From Ovis canadensis (lineage: Eukaryota > Chordata > Mammalia > Artiodactyla > Bovidae): 64,000 nt of DNA. This document shows positions 22,880 to 36,041 of the stretch, piece by piece (within the stretch, counting starts at the first letter, position 1; each line of letters opens with the position of its first letter). The DNA is taken from NCBI RefSeq assembly GCF_042477335.2, contig NC_091245.1, positions 112,626,501-112,690,500 of the forward strand. Reading direction: 5' to 3'. A program made the position numbers and the translations under genes. A model generated the notes under the pieces. That model made no database searches, was not told the origin of the DNA, and saw only the letters and a list, made by a program, of their open reading frames with translations.

Positions 22880-25800
22880 AAGTTTTTAAAGGATTTCAGA
22901 GAAGACAAGATGGCAGAGGAGTAGGTGGATGTGGAGTACATCTCTCTCCAAGGATGCATCATGAATATACCTTCAGATGCAGAAGACCTCACAGAGCACC
23001 AGCTGAGCACTGGCAGGAGTCACTGATCACTGGAAAGGAATATAAAGACTCATACAAAACTTGGTAGGATGAAGGCAGGAAGGGAAAAAGAGGAGGAGAA
23101 TGAGCAGGACGGCCTGCATCCAGATAGTAGGGGAGCTGAAGCAAGGGTAAGATCCCCATATCCAGGGCAACTGTTTAGGACAGAAAGGAAACATTTGAGG
23201 CTGTCAGAGAGTGAAGCAGCTAATCTGTGAAAGCCTGAAGGTTGGAGAACCACACAGATAATCTGGACCACAGCCCTTTGTACACCACACAGGGATGCAA
23301 TCCACGGGAATGCATAGTGGCTGGGACTGGAGTGTGGGGATTGGAGAGCAATACCAGGGCAAGAACTGCTGTTGACTTTGGGGAGACAGCTGAGGGGATG
23401 GGAGGAAGGAAATCCACATGGGGAATGCCCTTGGAGGAAAGCTGGGAGGCCACGGAGGTAGGGCACTACTACGGGGAGTCGAGCCGTCACTCTAGCCTCT
23501 CTCTCCCCACAGGCCAGTGCCAACAGCTGACCAATAGAGAAAGACCTCAGCGAGGGTGGCACACTGAGCAACTGACACGTGGAGCAACAGAGAAGGACCC
23601 CGACCATGGTTGCCCTTTGAGCACCTCCTGTGCTGAGTGATAGGGAAGGACCAGCAAGGGTGGCCTTTGAGCACCAGCTGCCAGAGTTTAGGAAAGAACT
23701 CTAACAGTGCCATATCTTCTGTGTCTGTGGCCTCCTGCTTCCCTGCACACCTGGCGCCGCTGGGGTCCATGTGATCCAAGCAGCAGTGCCCCCTGCACAG
23801 CCAGTCCTCACTGGGGCAGACCCGAATTATCCAGGGCAACCTCAGCAGCAAACTTCTATGGATGACCCACATGCAGAGCTGGAGACAAAATCACAATTGA
23901 GCTCCAGGAGTGGAGTGATTAAGAAAGAGGATCAAAAACTTTTCCACCAGCTATACAAGCTGCAGATTAAATCCACATAACCAGCTATGTAGACTCTATG
24001 TCTATGGAATATATAAAAGGTCAATGAGTGTTCCCACAAAAGGAAATGCTCTGTCTCTAGCAGCTGTGGACATTGGAGGCAAGAACACGCAGGAGTAGGG
24101 CCAGATCAGAGTCTGAGCTATTCCACAGCAGGTCTAGAGTGCAGCCCTCTCCAGTACTGGAGGGCCTCCTAGGAAGGTGGAGGTGGACTGTGGCTCACAG
24201 CAGGGGAAAGGACACTGACAGCTGAGAACCAGGAAAAGCATTCATTATCATCCCTTTATTCTGATTCATTCTGTAGTTGATTCTAAATTTTTTCTCCTCT
24301 GTTTTTTCTCTGTTGCTGTGGTTGTTGTTTTTATTATTATAGCCATTTAAGCTTTTGGAACCTTTTTAAAAATCACACTTTTTATTTCTTTTATCTATTT
24401 CTACTTCTACTTTGGCTTTCTGCAATTCTCTGGGGCGTTTTGTTGTTGTTGTTCTAGAGCTAATCAATGAATTTAGTAAACACACAGGATACAAAATCAA
24501 TACACAGAAATCTCTTTCATTCCTATACATTAACAACAAAAACTGGAGCGAGAAATTAATATAATCATTCCATTCAGCACTGCAACAAAAAGAATCAAAT
24601 ACCTATCAAATCACAGAACTAGAACAAAACATTTCACAATTTGTATGGAAACACAAAAGACTGAATATCAAAGCAATAAGAATCAACCTTCCTGACTTCA
24701 GACAAAACTACAAAGCTACAGTCATCAAGACAATATGGTATTGGCACAAAAACAGAAATATTTTCCAATGGAACAAAATAGAAAACCCAGAGATTAACCC
24801 ACATACCTATGTGTACCTTATCTTTTACATGGAAGGCAAGAATATACAATGAAGAATAAACAGCCTCTTCAATAAGTAGTAATGGGAAAACTAGACAACT
24901 ACCTATAAAAGAATGAAATTAGAACACTTCCTAACTCCATGCACAAAAATAAACCACAAACAGATTAAAGACCTAAATGTAAGGCCAGAAACTATAAAAC
25001 CCTTAGAAGAAACTATAGGCAGAACACTATGACGCAAATCACAGCAAGATCCTCTTTGACCCACCTCCTAGAGTAATGGAATGAAAAGGAAACAAGTGGG
25101 ACCTAATTAAACTTAAAATCTTTTGCACAATAAAAGAAATCATAAATAAGACAGAGAGCCCTCAGAATGGGAGAGAATAATTGCAAAAGGATCAACTGAC
25201 AAAGGATTAGTCTCCAAAATATATGAGCAGCTCATGAAGTTCAACACCAGAAAAACAATCAATCAAAAAATGGATGGGAAACCTAACAAGACATTTCTCC
25301 AAAGACATTCAGTTGGCCAACAAGCACATAAAAAGATGCTCAACATTGCTCATTATTGGAGAAATGCAAATCAAAACTACAATGAAATATCACGTCACAC
25401 CAGCCAGAATAGACATCATCAAAATATCTAAAAAACAATAAATGATGGAGAGGATGTGGAAAAAGGAAATCCCTCTTGCACTGTTGGTAAGAATGTAAAT
25501 TGATACAGACACTCTGGAAAACAGGATGGAGATTCCTTTTAAAAGGCTAGGAATAAAACTATCGTTATGAGCCAACAATCCTACTCCTGGGCATATACTC
25601 TGAGAAAACCAGAATTGAAAAAGATGCATGTACTCCAGTCTTCAATGCAGCACTATTTACAATAGCCAGAACATGGAAGCAACCTAGATGTCTGTCAACA
25701 GTTGAATGGATAAAGTTGTGGTACATATATACAATGGAATATTACTCAGTCATTTTTTAAAAATGAATTTAAGTCAGTGAGGTGGACAGGGCTTTCCTGG

Positions 25801-26430
25801 TGGTTCAGTAATAAAGAATCTGCCTGCAGGAGATGTGAGTTCAGCCCCTGGGTTGGGAAGATCCCCTGGAAGAGGGCATGACAACTCACTTCAATATTCT
25901 TTCCTATAGAATCTCATGGACAGAGGAGACTGCTGGGCTACAGTCCACGGGGTTGTCCAAAGAGTTGGACATGACTGAGGCAAATTAACGTGCATGCTCA
26001 CAGTGAGGTGGATGAGCCCGGAGGCTATTATACAGAGTGAAGTAAGTCAGAAAGAGAAAAAATGTTGTATATAAATGTATGTGCATATATAGAATCTAGG
26101 AAAATGGTACAGATGAACCTGATTACAGGGAAGGAACAGAGATGTAGACATAGAGAACTGACTTGTGGGCACAGTGGGGGAGGGGGGGATGAATTGAGAG
26201 AGTAGCACTGAAACATATGTAAAATAGATAGCTAATGGGAAGCTGCTATATAACATAGAGGCTCAACCTCATACTCACACAGCCTAGAGGGGTGGAATGG
26301 GATGGGATATGGGAAAGAGTTTCAAGAGGGAGGAGGCAGATGTATACTCATGGCTGATTAGCTTTGCTTTATGGCAGAACGAACACAACATTGTAAAGCA
26401 ATTATCCTCCAATTAAGAATAAATTTTTAA
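22880..26430 (+). mobile_element. Ruminant L1 with internal deletion
   Basis: The L1 5' UTR is recognised from about 22890 (AGACAAGATGGCAGAGGAGTAGG) through a GC-rich stretch to about 24440. It then joins directly to the 3' part of ORF2 (GAGCTAATCAATGAATTTAG...), so ORF1 and most of ORF2 are missing. The ORF2 C-terminal region and 3' UTR run to an A-rich end near 26430. A Bov-tA SINE interrupts it. Confidence 0.78.
25787..26000 (+). mobile_element. Bov-tA SINE inside L1
   Basis: A full Bov-tA (GGGCTTTCCTGGTGGTTCAG...GACATGACTGAGGCAAATTAAC) is flanked by the 12-bp direct repeat CAGTGAGGTGGA at 25775-25786 and 26001-26012. Confidence 0.93.
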
Positions 26431-27104
26431 AAAAGAATCCAAAGAACTGGGATGTTAACAATGTCAAATGCTACAGAAATGAAATGCTCTGTTACAGGGA
26501 TGTGTCCATTGCAAAGTAAATAAACAGGCAATTTATAGTATCAGAAGAAGAAAATGTTTAATAAGCATAAAAAATGCACATTCAAACTAGGAATCAGAGA
26601 AAAGCAAATTAAACAAAAGAAAATTAAACAAATATTACCTTCAAGTTGGAAAAAATAATTTAATTGATAGATTCCAGTGATGATAAAATTAGAGGAAACC
26701 AGATAAATACACTGTTCATGGGAGTATAAATTGATTCAATCTTTTTGGACGAAAATTTGGTGCTATCTATCAAAATTTAACCTGTATAATACCTTGGTAT
26801 TATCCCCTTCATAGATCACTGCCTTGTTGAAGTGAAGGGGCTTGAGTAACTCAACAAAGCTATGAGCCATGATGTGCAGGGCCACCCAAGACAGACAGGG
26901 TCATAGTGGAGAGTCCTGATGAATGTCATCCACTCAAGAATGGCAAACCACTCCAATATTCTGGCCACAAGAACTCCATGAACTATGTAAAAAGGCAAAA
27001 ATGTATAACACCAAAAGATGAGCACCCCCAACCCCGGTCTGAATGTGTCCAATATGCCACTGGGGAAGAGCAGAGGACAATTATTAATAGTTACAGAAAG
27101 AATG

Positions 27105-27383
27105 GGAGAAGGCAATGGCACCCCACTCCAGTACCCTTGCCTGGAAAATCCCATGGACAGAGGAGCCTGGGAGGCTGCAGTCCATGGGGTCGCTAAGAGT
27201 CGGACATGACTGAGCAACTTCACTTTCACTTTTCACTTTCATGCATTGGAGAAGGAAATGGCAACCCACTCCAATGTTCTTGCCTGGAGAATTCCAGGGA
27301 TGGGGGAGCCTGGTGGGCTGCCATCTATGGCATTGCACAGAGTCAGACACGACTGAAGCAACTTAGCAGCAGCAGCAGCAACA
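27105..27383 (+). mobile_element. Bov-A2 SINE inside BovB
   Basis: A dimeric Bov-A2 ending in a GCA run. A 12-bp target duplication ACAGAAAGAATG lies at 27093-27104 and 27384-27395. Confidence 0.93.
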
Positions 27384-27631
27384 ACAGAAAGAATGAAGCT
27401 GTTTGGCCAAAGTGGAAATGATGCTCAGTTGTAGATGTGTCTGGTAATGAAAATAAAATCTGATGCTGTAAAGAACAGTACTGCATGGGAACCTGGAATG
27501 TTAGGTTCATGAATCAAGGTAAATTTGACAAGGTCAAGCAGGAGATGGCAAGAATAAGCATCAATATCTCAGGAATCAGTGAACTAAAATGGATGGGAAT
27601 GGGTGAATTTAACTCAGATGACCATTATATC

Positions 27632-27847
27632 AGGGATTCCATGGTGGCTCAGATAGTAAAGAATCCACCTGCAACATGGGAGACCTGGGTTTGATCCCTG
27701 GCTTGGGAAGATCCCCTGGAAGATGGCATGGCAACCCACTCCAGTATTCTTTGCCTGGAGAATCCTCACAGACAGAGAAGCCTGGTGGGCTACAGTCCAT
27801 GGGGTCACAAAGAGTTGGACACAACTGAGTGACTAAGAACAGCACAG
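27632..27847 (+). mobile_element. Bov-tA SINE inside BovB endonuclease region
   Basis: A tRNA-like head and core ending GAGTGACTAAGAACAGCACAG. The 9-bp repeat CATTATATC flanks it at 27623-27631 and 27848-27856, splitting the endonuclease coding frame after DDHYI. Confidence 0.9.
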
Positions 27848-29512
27848 CATTATATCTACTACTGTGGGCAGGAATCCCATAGAAGAAATGGAGTAGCCCT
27901 CATAATCAACAAAAGAGTCCAAAATGCAGTAGTTGTGTGCAACATCAAAAGTGACTGAACGATCTCAGTTCGTTTCCAAGGAAAACCATTCAACATCACA
28001 GTAATCCAACTATCAATACTGAAGAAGCTGAAGTTGATCAGTTCTATGAAGACCTACAAGACCTCCTAGAACTAATACCAAAAAAGATGTCCTATTCACC
28101 ATAGGGGATTGGAATGTAAAAGTGGGAAGTCAAGAGACAACCTGGAATAACTGGGAAGTTTAGTCTTGGAGTATTAAATGAAGCAGGGCAAAGGCTAACC
28201 GATTCTGCCAAGGGAATGCACTGGTCATAGCAAAACCCTTTTTCAAGAACACAAGAGACGACTTTACACATGGACATCACCAAATGGTCAATACTGAAAT
28301 CGAATTGATTACACTCTTTGTAGCCAAAGATGGAGAAGCTGCATACAGTCAGCAAAAATAACATCTTGTGGCTCAGACCATCAGCTCCTAATGGCAAAAT
28401 TCACACTTAAATGAAAGAAAGTGGGTAAAACCACTAGGTCAGTCAGGGACAACCTAAATCAAATCCCCTATGATTACACAGCAGAGGTGAGGAATAGAGT
28501 CAAGGTATTCAATGTAGCAAACCATGTGCCTGAAGAACTATGGACAGAAGTTCATAATATTGTATAGGAGGCAGTGAACAAAATCATTCCAAAGAAAAAG
28601 AAATGCAAGAAGGCAAAGTGTTACAAATACCTGAGGAAAGAAGAGAAGTGAAAAGAAAGGGAGAAAGGGAAAGATATACCCAACTGAATGCAGAGTTCCA
28701 GAGAATAGCAAGGAGAGACAAGGCCTTCTTCAATGAACAATTCAAAGAAATAGAGGGAAAAAACAAAAAGGGAAAGACTAGAGTTCTCTTCAAGAAGATT
28801 GGAGATATCAAAAGAATATTTCATGCAAAGATGGGCACAATAAGGACAGAAACAGTACTGACCTAATAGAAGCAGAAGAGATCAAGAAGAGAGGGCAAGA
28901 ATGAAAAGAATAACTACACAAAAAAAGATTTTTATGACCCAGATAACCATGATGGTGTGGCCACTCACCCAGAGCCAGACATTCTGGAGTGTAAAGTCAA
29001 GTGGGCCTTAGGAAGCACTGCTGCCAATAAAGCTAGTTGAGATGGTTGAATTCCAGCGGAGTTATTTAAAATCCTAAAAGATAATGCTATTATAGTGCTG
29101 CATCAATATGTCAGCAAATTTGGAAAACCCAGCAGTGGCCACAGGACTGGAAAAGGTCAATCATCATGCCAATTCCTCAGCAGGGCAGTACTAAAAAATG
29201 TTCAAATTTCCAGACAATTGCATTCGCCTCCCACGCTAGTAAGAGTATGCCCCAAATCCTTCAAGCTAGGTTTCAGCAGTATGCGAACCAAGAACTCCCA
29301 GATGTTCAAGCTGGGTTTAGAAGAGGCAGAGTTCAAATTGCCAACATTCGCTGAATTCTAGAGAAAGCAAAGGAATTTCAGAAAAAATATCTACTTCTGT
29401 TTCATTGATTAAAGTCTTTGACTGTATGGGTCATAACAAACTGGAAAACTCTTAAAGAGATGGGAATAACAGACTGTCTCACCTGTCTCAACAACCAGTG
29501 AGACAACTAGTC

Positions 29513-29614
29513 AACCAGTCAGTTGTTTTGTGTAGGGTTCTAACTCTTCCTTCTTGACCTGCATACAGGTTTCTGAGGAAGAGTTAGAACCTTACATGAA
29601 ACAACTGACTGATT
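29513..29614. repeat. Quasipalindrome in BovB
   Basis: The 38-base arms 29513-29550 and 29577-29614 are reverse complements with about four mismatches, separated by 26 bases. Compared with other BovB copies, the left arm and loop are an inverted copy of the adjacent right-hand sequence. Confidence 0.85.
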
Positions 29615-30555
29615 CAAGATTGAGAAAGAAGTATGGCAACGCTTTTGTTGTTGTTGTTGTTATCCTGTTTATTTAACTTATATGCAGAGCACATCATGAA
29701 ACATGCTGAGCTGGATGAGTTACAAGCTGGTATCAAGATTGCCAGGAGAAATATCAACAACTTCAGAAATGCAGATGATACTACACTAATGGCAGAAAGT
29801 GAAGAGGAACTAAAGAGCCTCTTGATGAGGCTGAAAGAGAAAAGTGAAAAAGCCAGCTTAAAATTCAGTATTAAAAAAACCAAAGTCATGGCATCTGTTC
29901 CCAATAATTCATGGCAAATATAAGGGGAAAATGTGGAATTAGTGGTAGATTTCCCTTTTTTTTTTTTTTTTTTTAGCTCTAAAGTCACCGTGGACAGTGA
30001 CTGTAGCCATGAAATTAGATGATTGCTTCTTGGCAGGAAAGCTATGACAAACCTAGACAGTTTATTAAAAAGTAAAGAAATCGCTTTGCTGAAAAGGTCC
30101 ATATAGTCAAGGCTATGGTTTTTCCAGTAGTCATGTATGGATGTGAGAGTTGGACCATAAAGCAGGCTGAGTGCCAAAGAATTGACGCTTTCATACTGTG
30201 ATGTTGGAGAAGACCCTTGAGAGTCGCTTGGACAGCAAGGAGATCAAACCAGACAATCCTAAAGGAAATCAACCCTGAATCTCATTAGAAGGACTGATGC
30301 TGAAGCTGAAGCTCCAATACTTTGGCCACCTGATGTGAAGAGCCAACTCATGGGAAAGACTCTGATGCTGGGAAACGTTGAGGACAGGAGGAGAATGGGG
30401 CGACAGAAGATGAGATGATTGGATGGCATCATTGACTCAATGGACATGAGTTTGAGCATACTTTGGGAGATAGTGAAGGACAGGGAAGCCTGGCATACTG
30501 CAGTTCATGGGATCACAAAGACTCAGACATGGTTGAGCAACTGAATAACAACAAC

Positions 30556-30796
30556 AATCTCTTAGAAGATGGGGTCTTTGGCAGATGTTTAGATCATGAG
30601 AGTGGAGCCCTCATTGTGGCTTAGTGCTCTTTTTTACTTTGAAGTTTCATCGACATAAAGCAATGAAATTGACATGTAGCATTGTGTAAGTTTAAGGAGT
30701 ACATCATAAATTTGACTTTTATATATCATGAATGATTATTACACAAATTTAGGGAATACCTATCATCTCATATATATACAGAAATAAAGAAATGGA
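30556..30796 (-). repeat. Inverted copy of the 21428-21654 flank
   Basis: This non-BovB stretch matches the reverse complement of 21428-21654, including the L1M tail and the words CTCTTAGAAGATGGGG and TAGATCA. About 20 differences over 225 bases by hand count. Confidence 0.8.
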
Positions 30797-31015
30797 ATAA
30801 ATCAGGTTCGATGCATGATACAGGATGCTTGGGGCTAGTGCACAGGGATGACCCAGAGGGATGGTATGGGGAGGAAGGTGGGAGGGAGGTTCAGGATGAG
30901 GAACACATGTACACCTGTGGTGGATTCATGTTGATGTATGACAAAACCAATACAAATTATGAAGTAATTATCCTCCAATTAAAATAAATTTATATTATAA
31001 AAAAGAATAAATCAT
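30797..31015 (+). mobile_element. L1 3' end
   Basis: The 3' UTR words GGGATGGTATGGGGAGGAAGG and GAAGTAATTATCCTCCAATTAAAATAAATTT plus an A-rich end mark a short, 5'-truncated L1. Confidence 0.7.
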
Positions 31016-31144
31016 GGTATTAATATGCTGTGGGACAATATGAGGCTATAATACAGAATGAAATAGAAAAGAACATATTGATCTAAAAGAAATCTGTTAC
31101 ATATCATTGAGGAAAAATTGTAAACAAATACACACAAGACCTTT

Positions 31145-31650
31145 TTTAAAATTTATTTTATTGAAATATAGTTAATTTACAGTGTTGTGTTAATTTCTAC
31201 TGTAGAAAAAATGATTCAACTATAAATAGATAGATATTCTTTTTAATATTCTTTTTGAATTAAGTTTTATTTGGGGTAAAATGAGAACCTTATCCCAGGA
31301 TTTATCACAGGATATTGAATATAATTGGGTTTCCTTGGTGGATCAGTGGTGAAAAATGACCATATGCCAATGCAGGAGACACAGATTCAGTCCCTGGGTT
31401 GGGAAGATCCCCTGGAGAAGGAAATGGAAATCCACTCCAGTATTCATCAGAAATCCCACGATCAGAAGAACCTGGTAGGCTATAGTTCATGGGGTCATTA
31501 AAGAGTCAGACATGACTTCTCAACTAAACAACAATAATTGAGGATAGTTCTCTGTGCTGGATAGTAGCACCTCATTGCTTATCCATTCTATATGTAACAG
31601 TTTGCATCTACTAATCCAAAATTCCCATTCCTGTTTTATTTCACCTCTCT
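31145..31650 (-). mobile_element. Older L1 3' end, minus strand, split by a SINE
   Basis: TTTATTGAAATATAGTTAATTTACAGTG resembles the reverse complement of an L1 3' end. It appears to continue after the SINE at about 31537 (AGGATAGTTCTCTGTGCTGGATAG). Confidence 0.6.
31327..31536 (+). mobile_element. Bov-tA SINE
   Basis: A diverged tRNA-like head (GGTTTCCTTGGTGGATCAGTGG) followed by CCCTGGGTTGGGAAGATCCCC and the AACTAAACAACAATA end. Confidence 0.88.
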
Positions 31651-32512
31651 GATTCTATTTCTTGTCTTCATTTTTATTATTGGTAGTTCCCAGAATTGTA
31701 TCCTTCATCCTTTCTCTTCTCACATACAGCCCCTGAATGATTTGCTCTTTTTCTGTGGCTTCATCTACACCCTATCATGTTTATATTCATGATGGAATTT
31801 TTCTAATATCAAGATGATAGTGTTGGAATAACATTGATGCAAGAACCCACAAATTTATAGAATAAAATTATTAAAAGAAAAGAAGATACTGTTGATATCA
31901 GTATAGGCAATTGGCATACCAGTCTAAACATGCATTGGATCTAGCTCATTCAGTTACAACTTCACAAGAGTGGCATATTTTTCATGCATCCAAGAATGCT
32001 CCTCCTTTTCCCTTGTACTAAATGCTGACTTGAAATGGCTATAGAGTTCTTGGGTCATCACCTGCACCTTCCTCAACTCTGTAGATGTTATTCAAGTCTT
32101 TTATGACATTTTTGAGGCAGAAAGTAGAACTTTCAGCCTTTGTGGTGCTCCCCTATCCAGCTGACTGTAGAAATCACCATCATTTACCTCCTCGATGTGT
32201 AGTTCTCACATAGGTGAGTGAATCTTAAGTCAGGCCTCACTGTACCCTCACTATTGTCTTTTTAACACAATTTTCTCTCTCTAACAAGCAAACCCAGTCA
32301 AAGATGGTTTTCCTTAAATTCTGAGAGGTAATCTCTAAACCCTTGGATATTGTCAAGCATGATAGGAGTGTCTGGGGGCTTGCAGCTCCAGATGATAATA
32401 ATATGATTTAGGGCTGGGGATTTGAGCCACATCAAAAATATGATTCAAGGTGGGAGCTTTGGATCATACATATTAACTCAATTTCCTGAAAGGGTGAAAA
32501 TTAAAATCAGCC
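31651..32512. other. Intergenic stretch, nothing recognised
   Basis: No gene or clear repeat was identified between the L1/SINE block and the next SINE. Confidence 0.4.
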
Positions 32513-32788
32513 ATGCTGCTGCTGCTAAGTCTCTTCAGTCGTGTCCGACTCTGTGTGACCCCATAGACATCAGCCTACCAGTCTCCCCCGCCCCTGGGAT
32601 TCTCCAGGCAAGAACACTGGAGTGGGTTGCCATTTCCTTCTCCAATGCATGAAAGTGAAAAGTGAAAGGGAAGTCACTCAGTCATGTCCGACTCTTAGCG
32701 ACCCCATGGACCGCAGCCTACCAGGCTCCTCCATCCATGGGATTTTCCAGGCAAGAGTACTGGAGTGAGTTGCCATTGCCTTCTCCGT
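32513..32788 (-). mobile_element. Bov-A2 SINE
   Basis: GCTGCTGCTGCTAAGTC head, two units separated by GTGAAAAGTGAAAGGGAAGTC, reverse orientation. Confidence 0.92.
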
Positions 32789-32994
32789 AAAATCAGCCAT
32801 ATTGGAGCCTAAATGATGGAACCCCAACAGTACTGAGTGTACATGCCAAGGCTGGAGTAAGCATCTCTGATTAACAATACTTCATGCATATTGTCATACA
32901 TCACTGCCAGGAAGAGTTAACACTGTCCATGGCTCCAAGGCAAAGAAGTATTGGAAGATCCATGTTTAAAATCCTTCTGGACACTGCCAGAAAC

Positions 32995-32995
32995 A

Positions 32996-33026
<31 letters not shown>

Positions 33027-33036
33027 TTTTTTTTTG
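32995..33036. repeat. CT/T simple repeat
   Basis: A run of CT dinucleotides continues into about 18 T. Confidence 0.95.
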
Positions 33037-33784
33037 CTTATCTTAATCTGTATCCTTTCCCTATAATAAACTTTAATTATGAGTATAGAAGCTTTCAGGG
33101 AATTTTTTTAAAAAATGGAGAGAGAGATCCAGAAAGATCAGCAGAGCAAGAAGCGCACACAGTGGCCGAGCGGGCAGAGCCAGGATTCAATACCAAGCCC
33201 TGCTGTGTGCACCAATTCCCTGGGTCCAGTGCTGTTGTTAACAGGGGACTGTGATGCTGAGGTTCATATCTGCTGCCTTGGTTTGAGTACAGAACCACCT
33301 GGAGAGCCTGGTATTTCCACCTGATTACAAATCAAGAACGTTTCACGTGAATTCTAATGAGTTATCAAAATATAGTTTGGGGAAACCCCTCAATTTGAAG
33401 TAATCAGAAGTAAGGAAATTCTTAGGGACTGCCCCCTTCACAGTTGGCTAACCTTCACAGAGACTCTCTGGAAATTGAGAAAGTGTAGACTGAAGTCCCA
33501 GCACCTTCTCCCCATTTGGATTTTTCAGAATTGCAGACAAGCTTATCATTGGTGTGGGAATCATAACCATAGGGTTTAAACAAAGGTTTTCTACTTTTCT
33601 GTGACTATTCTGGAAGATATTATATTCCATTCATTTATCACACTATTCTCTAGTCACTCCACCGCTCCCATTATTTGAGTAGAATAGCTTATAACTCTGA
33701 CTGTGCTGTTATGTTCTTGGGAGGTAAACTTCTTATATGTTCCAGTAAATGTGCCATCTCCCTTTAAGATTGGATAGACAAACC
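33037..33784. other. Intergenic stretch, nothing recognised
   Basis: Apparently unique sequence; no convincing gene features. Confidence 0.4.
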
Positions 33785-34019
33785 TTTATCTAGACTAAGA
33801 GAAAAAAGAGAGATGATTCAAATAAATAAAACAAATGAGGTAATGGACATTACAACTGGCACCGCAGGAATACAAAACATTATAAGAGTCTGCTATGAAC
33901 TACTATACACCAACAAACTAGGTAACTCAGAGGCAATCAATAAATTCCCAGAAATGTGCAACCTGTCAAGACTGAATAATGAAGAGATAGAAAATTTGAA
34001 CTTCCCCTATATCTCAGGG

Positions 34020-34229
34020 AGGTTTCCCTGGTGGCTCAGACTGTAAAGAATCTGCCTGCAATGCAGGTGACTTAGATTCAATCCCTGGGTTGGGCAGATT
34101 CCCTGAAGGAGGGCACAGCAACCCACTCCAGAATTCCTGCCTGGAGAACCCCCATGGACAGAGGAGCCTGGTGGGTTAACAGCCTATGGGGTAGCAAAGA
34201 GTAGGATACAATTGAGTGACTAAATACAG
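34020..34229 (+). mobile_element. Bov-tA SINE inside L1
   Basis: GTTTCCCTGGTGGCTCAGACTG head, core and a GAGTGACTAAATACAG end. The word AGAAAATTTGAAC occurs before and after it, but the left copy is separated from the head by about 20 extra bases. Confidence 0.85.
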
Positions 34230-35760
34230 AAAATTTGAACAGATCGATAGCAAGAAAGGTGATTGAATAAGTAATCAAAAACTTCTCAACAAAGAGAAAG
34301 CCAAACAGACAGCTTCACTGGTGATTTCTACCAAATATTTAAGAAAGAATTAACAGCAATTCTTCTCAAACTCTTCCCCAAAAGTTGAAGAGGAAGGAAC
34401 ATCCCTAAACTCATTTTTATTACACTAGCATTACCCTGATACCAAAACCACAAAAGGAACTAAAGGAAAAGAAAGCTACAGGCCCACATTCCTCATGAAT
34501 ATAGATGCAAAGATTCCCAACAAAATACTAGCACACCAAATTCAACAACATATTAAAAGAATTATACAGCATGATCAAGCAAAGTTTATCCCTAGGATTT
34601 CAATACATGTGAATAAATAAATGTGATAAATTATATTAATAGGATGAAAGATAAAAATAATATAATCATCTTAATAGATGCAGAAACAAATTTGAAAAAA
34701 ATCAGTATTTTTTCATAATAAAACTCACAAAAAATGGGGTATAGAAGGAATATACCTCAACATAGGAAAGGCCATATGTGACAAAATCACAGCTAACATT
34801 ACACTCAATGGTGAAAGGTTGAAAGGTTTCTTGACAACACTAGAGAATAAAACAATGGTGCCCATACCAACGATTCTCATTCACCATAGAGCTAAAAGTC
34901 CTCACCAGATCCATTAGATAACAAGAAGAAATAAATGTATCCAGTTGGAAAGCAAGAAGTAAATTTGTCTAAATTGTCTTAAAGACTCCAGCAAAACACT
35001 ATTAGAACTTACAAAGCAATTTAGCTAAGTTGCAGTACACAAAATCAACACATAAAAACCAATTGGATTTTTTCACTAGCCATAAAATTTTATTGTACAT
35101 CAATCTTTCTGAAGAATCATTTGAGCTATTCATTTGATGGTTATGAATGTGTCAGGAGCTGTTTTATGAGAATATTTTTGGTTTGCTTGGCAAGGGAAAT
35201 TCATGAGTCATTTTTATATAACAATGAACTAACCGAAAAATAAAGAAAACAATCTTATTTGTGATAGAATCAAAAATAATGAACTATGTAGGAGCAAATT
35301 TAACAAAGGGTAGATTTGTATACTGAAAATTATAAGATTTTGATGAAGAAATTGAAGATACCAAAAAAAAATTCTGTGTTCATGAATTGGAAGATTTAAT
35401 ATTGTTAAAATATTTGCATTACCCAAAACCACCTATAGATTCAGTACAAACCCTAAAAAAATTCCAATAGCATTTTTCACAGAAATAGAAAAATTTACAT
35501 GAAACCACAAGACCATAGCAATCCTGAGAAAATATACACAGCAATCCTGAGAAAGGAGAACAAAGTTGGAGACAACACATATCTGATTTCAAACTTTATT
35601 ACAAAGCCACAGTAAGCAAAACACTGTACTATACTGTACTGGCATAAAAAACAAACCTATAGACCAGTGGAACAGAATTGAGAATCCAAGAATAAATCCA
35701 TGTAAATACCGTCAACAAATATTTGACTAGGGAGCCAAGAATACTCAATGGGAGAAGCAT

Positions 35761-36041
35761 GCTGCTGCTGCTGCTGCTGCTAAGTCACTTCAGTCGTGTC
35801 TGACTCTGTGCGACTCCATAGATGGCAGCCCACCAGGCTCCGCCATCCCTGGGATTCTCCAGGCAAGAACACTGGAGTGGGTTGCCATTTCCTTCTCCAA
35901 TGCATGAAAGTGAAGAGTGAAAGTGAAGTCGCTCAGTCGTATCTAACTCTTAGCAATCCCATGGACTGCAGCCCACCAGGCTCCTCCGTCCATGGGATTT
36001 TCCAGGCAAGAATACTGGAGTGGGGTGCCATTGCCTTCTCC
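35761..36041 (-). mobile_element. Bov-A2 SINE inside L1
   Basis: A full reverse-oriented Bov-A2 with a GCT run. The 13-bp target duplication ATGGGAGAAGCAT lies at 35748-35760 and 36042-36054. Confidence 0.93.

Larger units (their letters stand above)
26806..30555 (+). mobile_element. Long BovB LINE with 5' endonuclease region
   Basis: The element starts near the BovB 5' end (GATCACTGCCTTGTTG). At 27485 it encodes the APE-type endonuclease start (MGTWNVRFMNQGKFDKV, GISELKWMGMGEFNSDDHYI), runs through the linker (28.6-28.9 kb) and reverse transcriptase, and finishes with the ORF2 C-terminus and AACAACAAC end. Bov-A2 and Bov-tA insertions, many stops, a poly-T insertion near 29950-29974 and a foldback near 29.55 kb disrupt it. 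It is the only copy in the window with 5' sequence. Confidence 0.85.

Noticed and set aside
23050-23640. Overlapping open frames of 132-185 codons on both strands
   Set aside because: They lie in the GC-rich L1 5' UTR and overlap one another; composition explains them.
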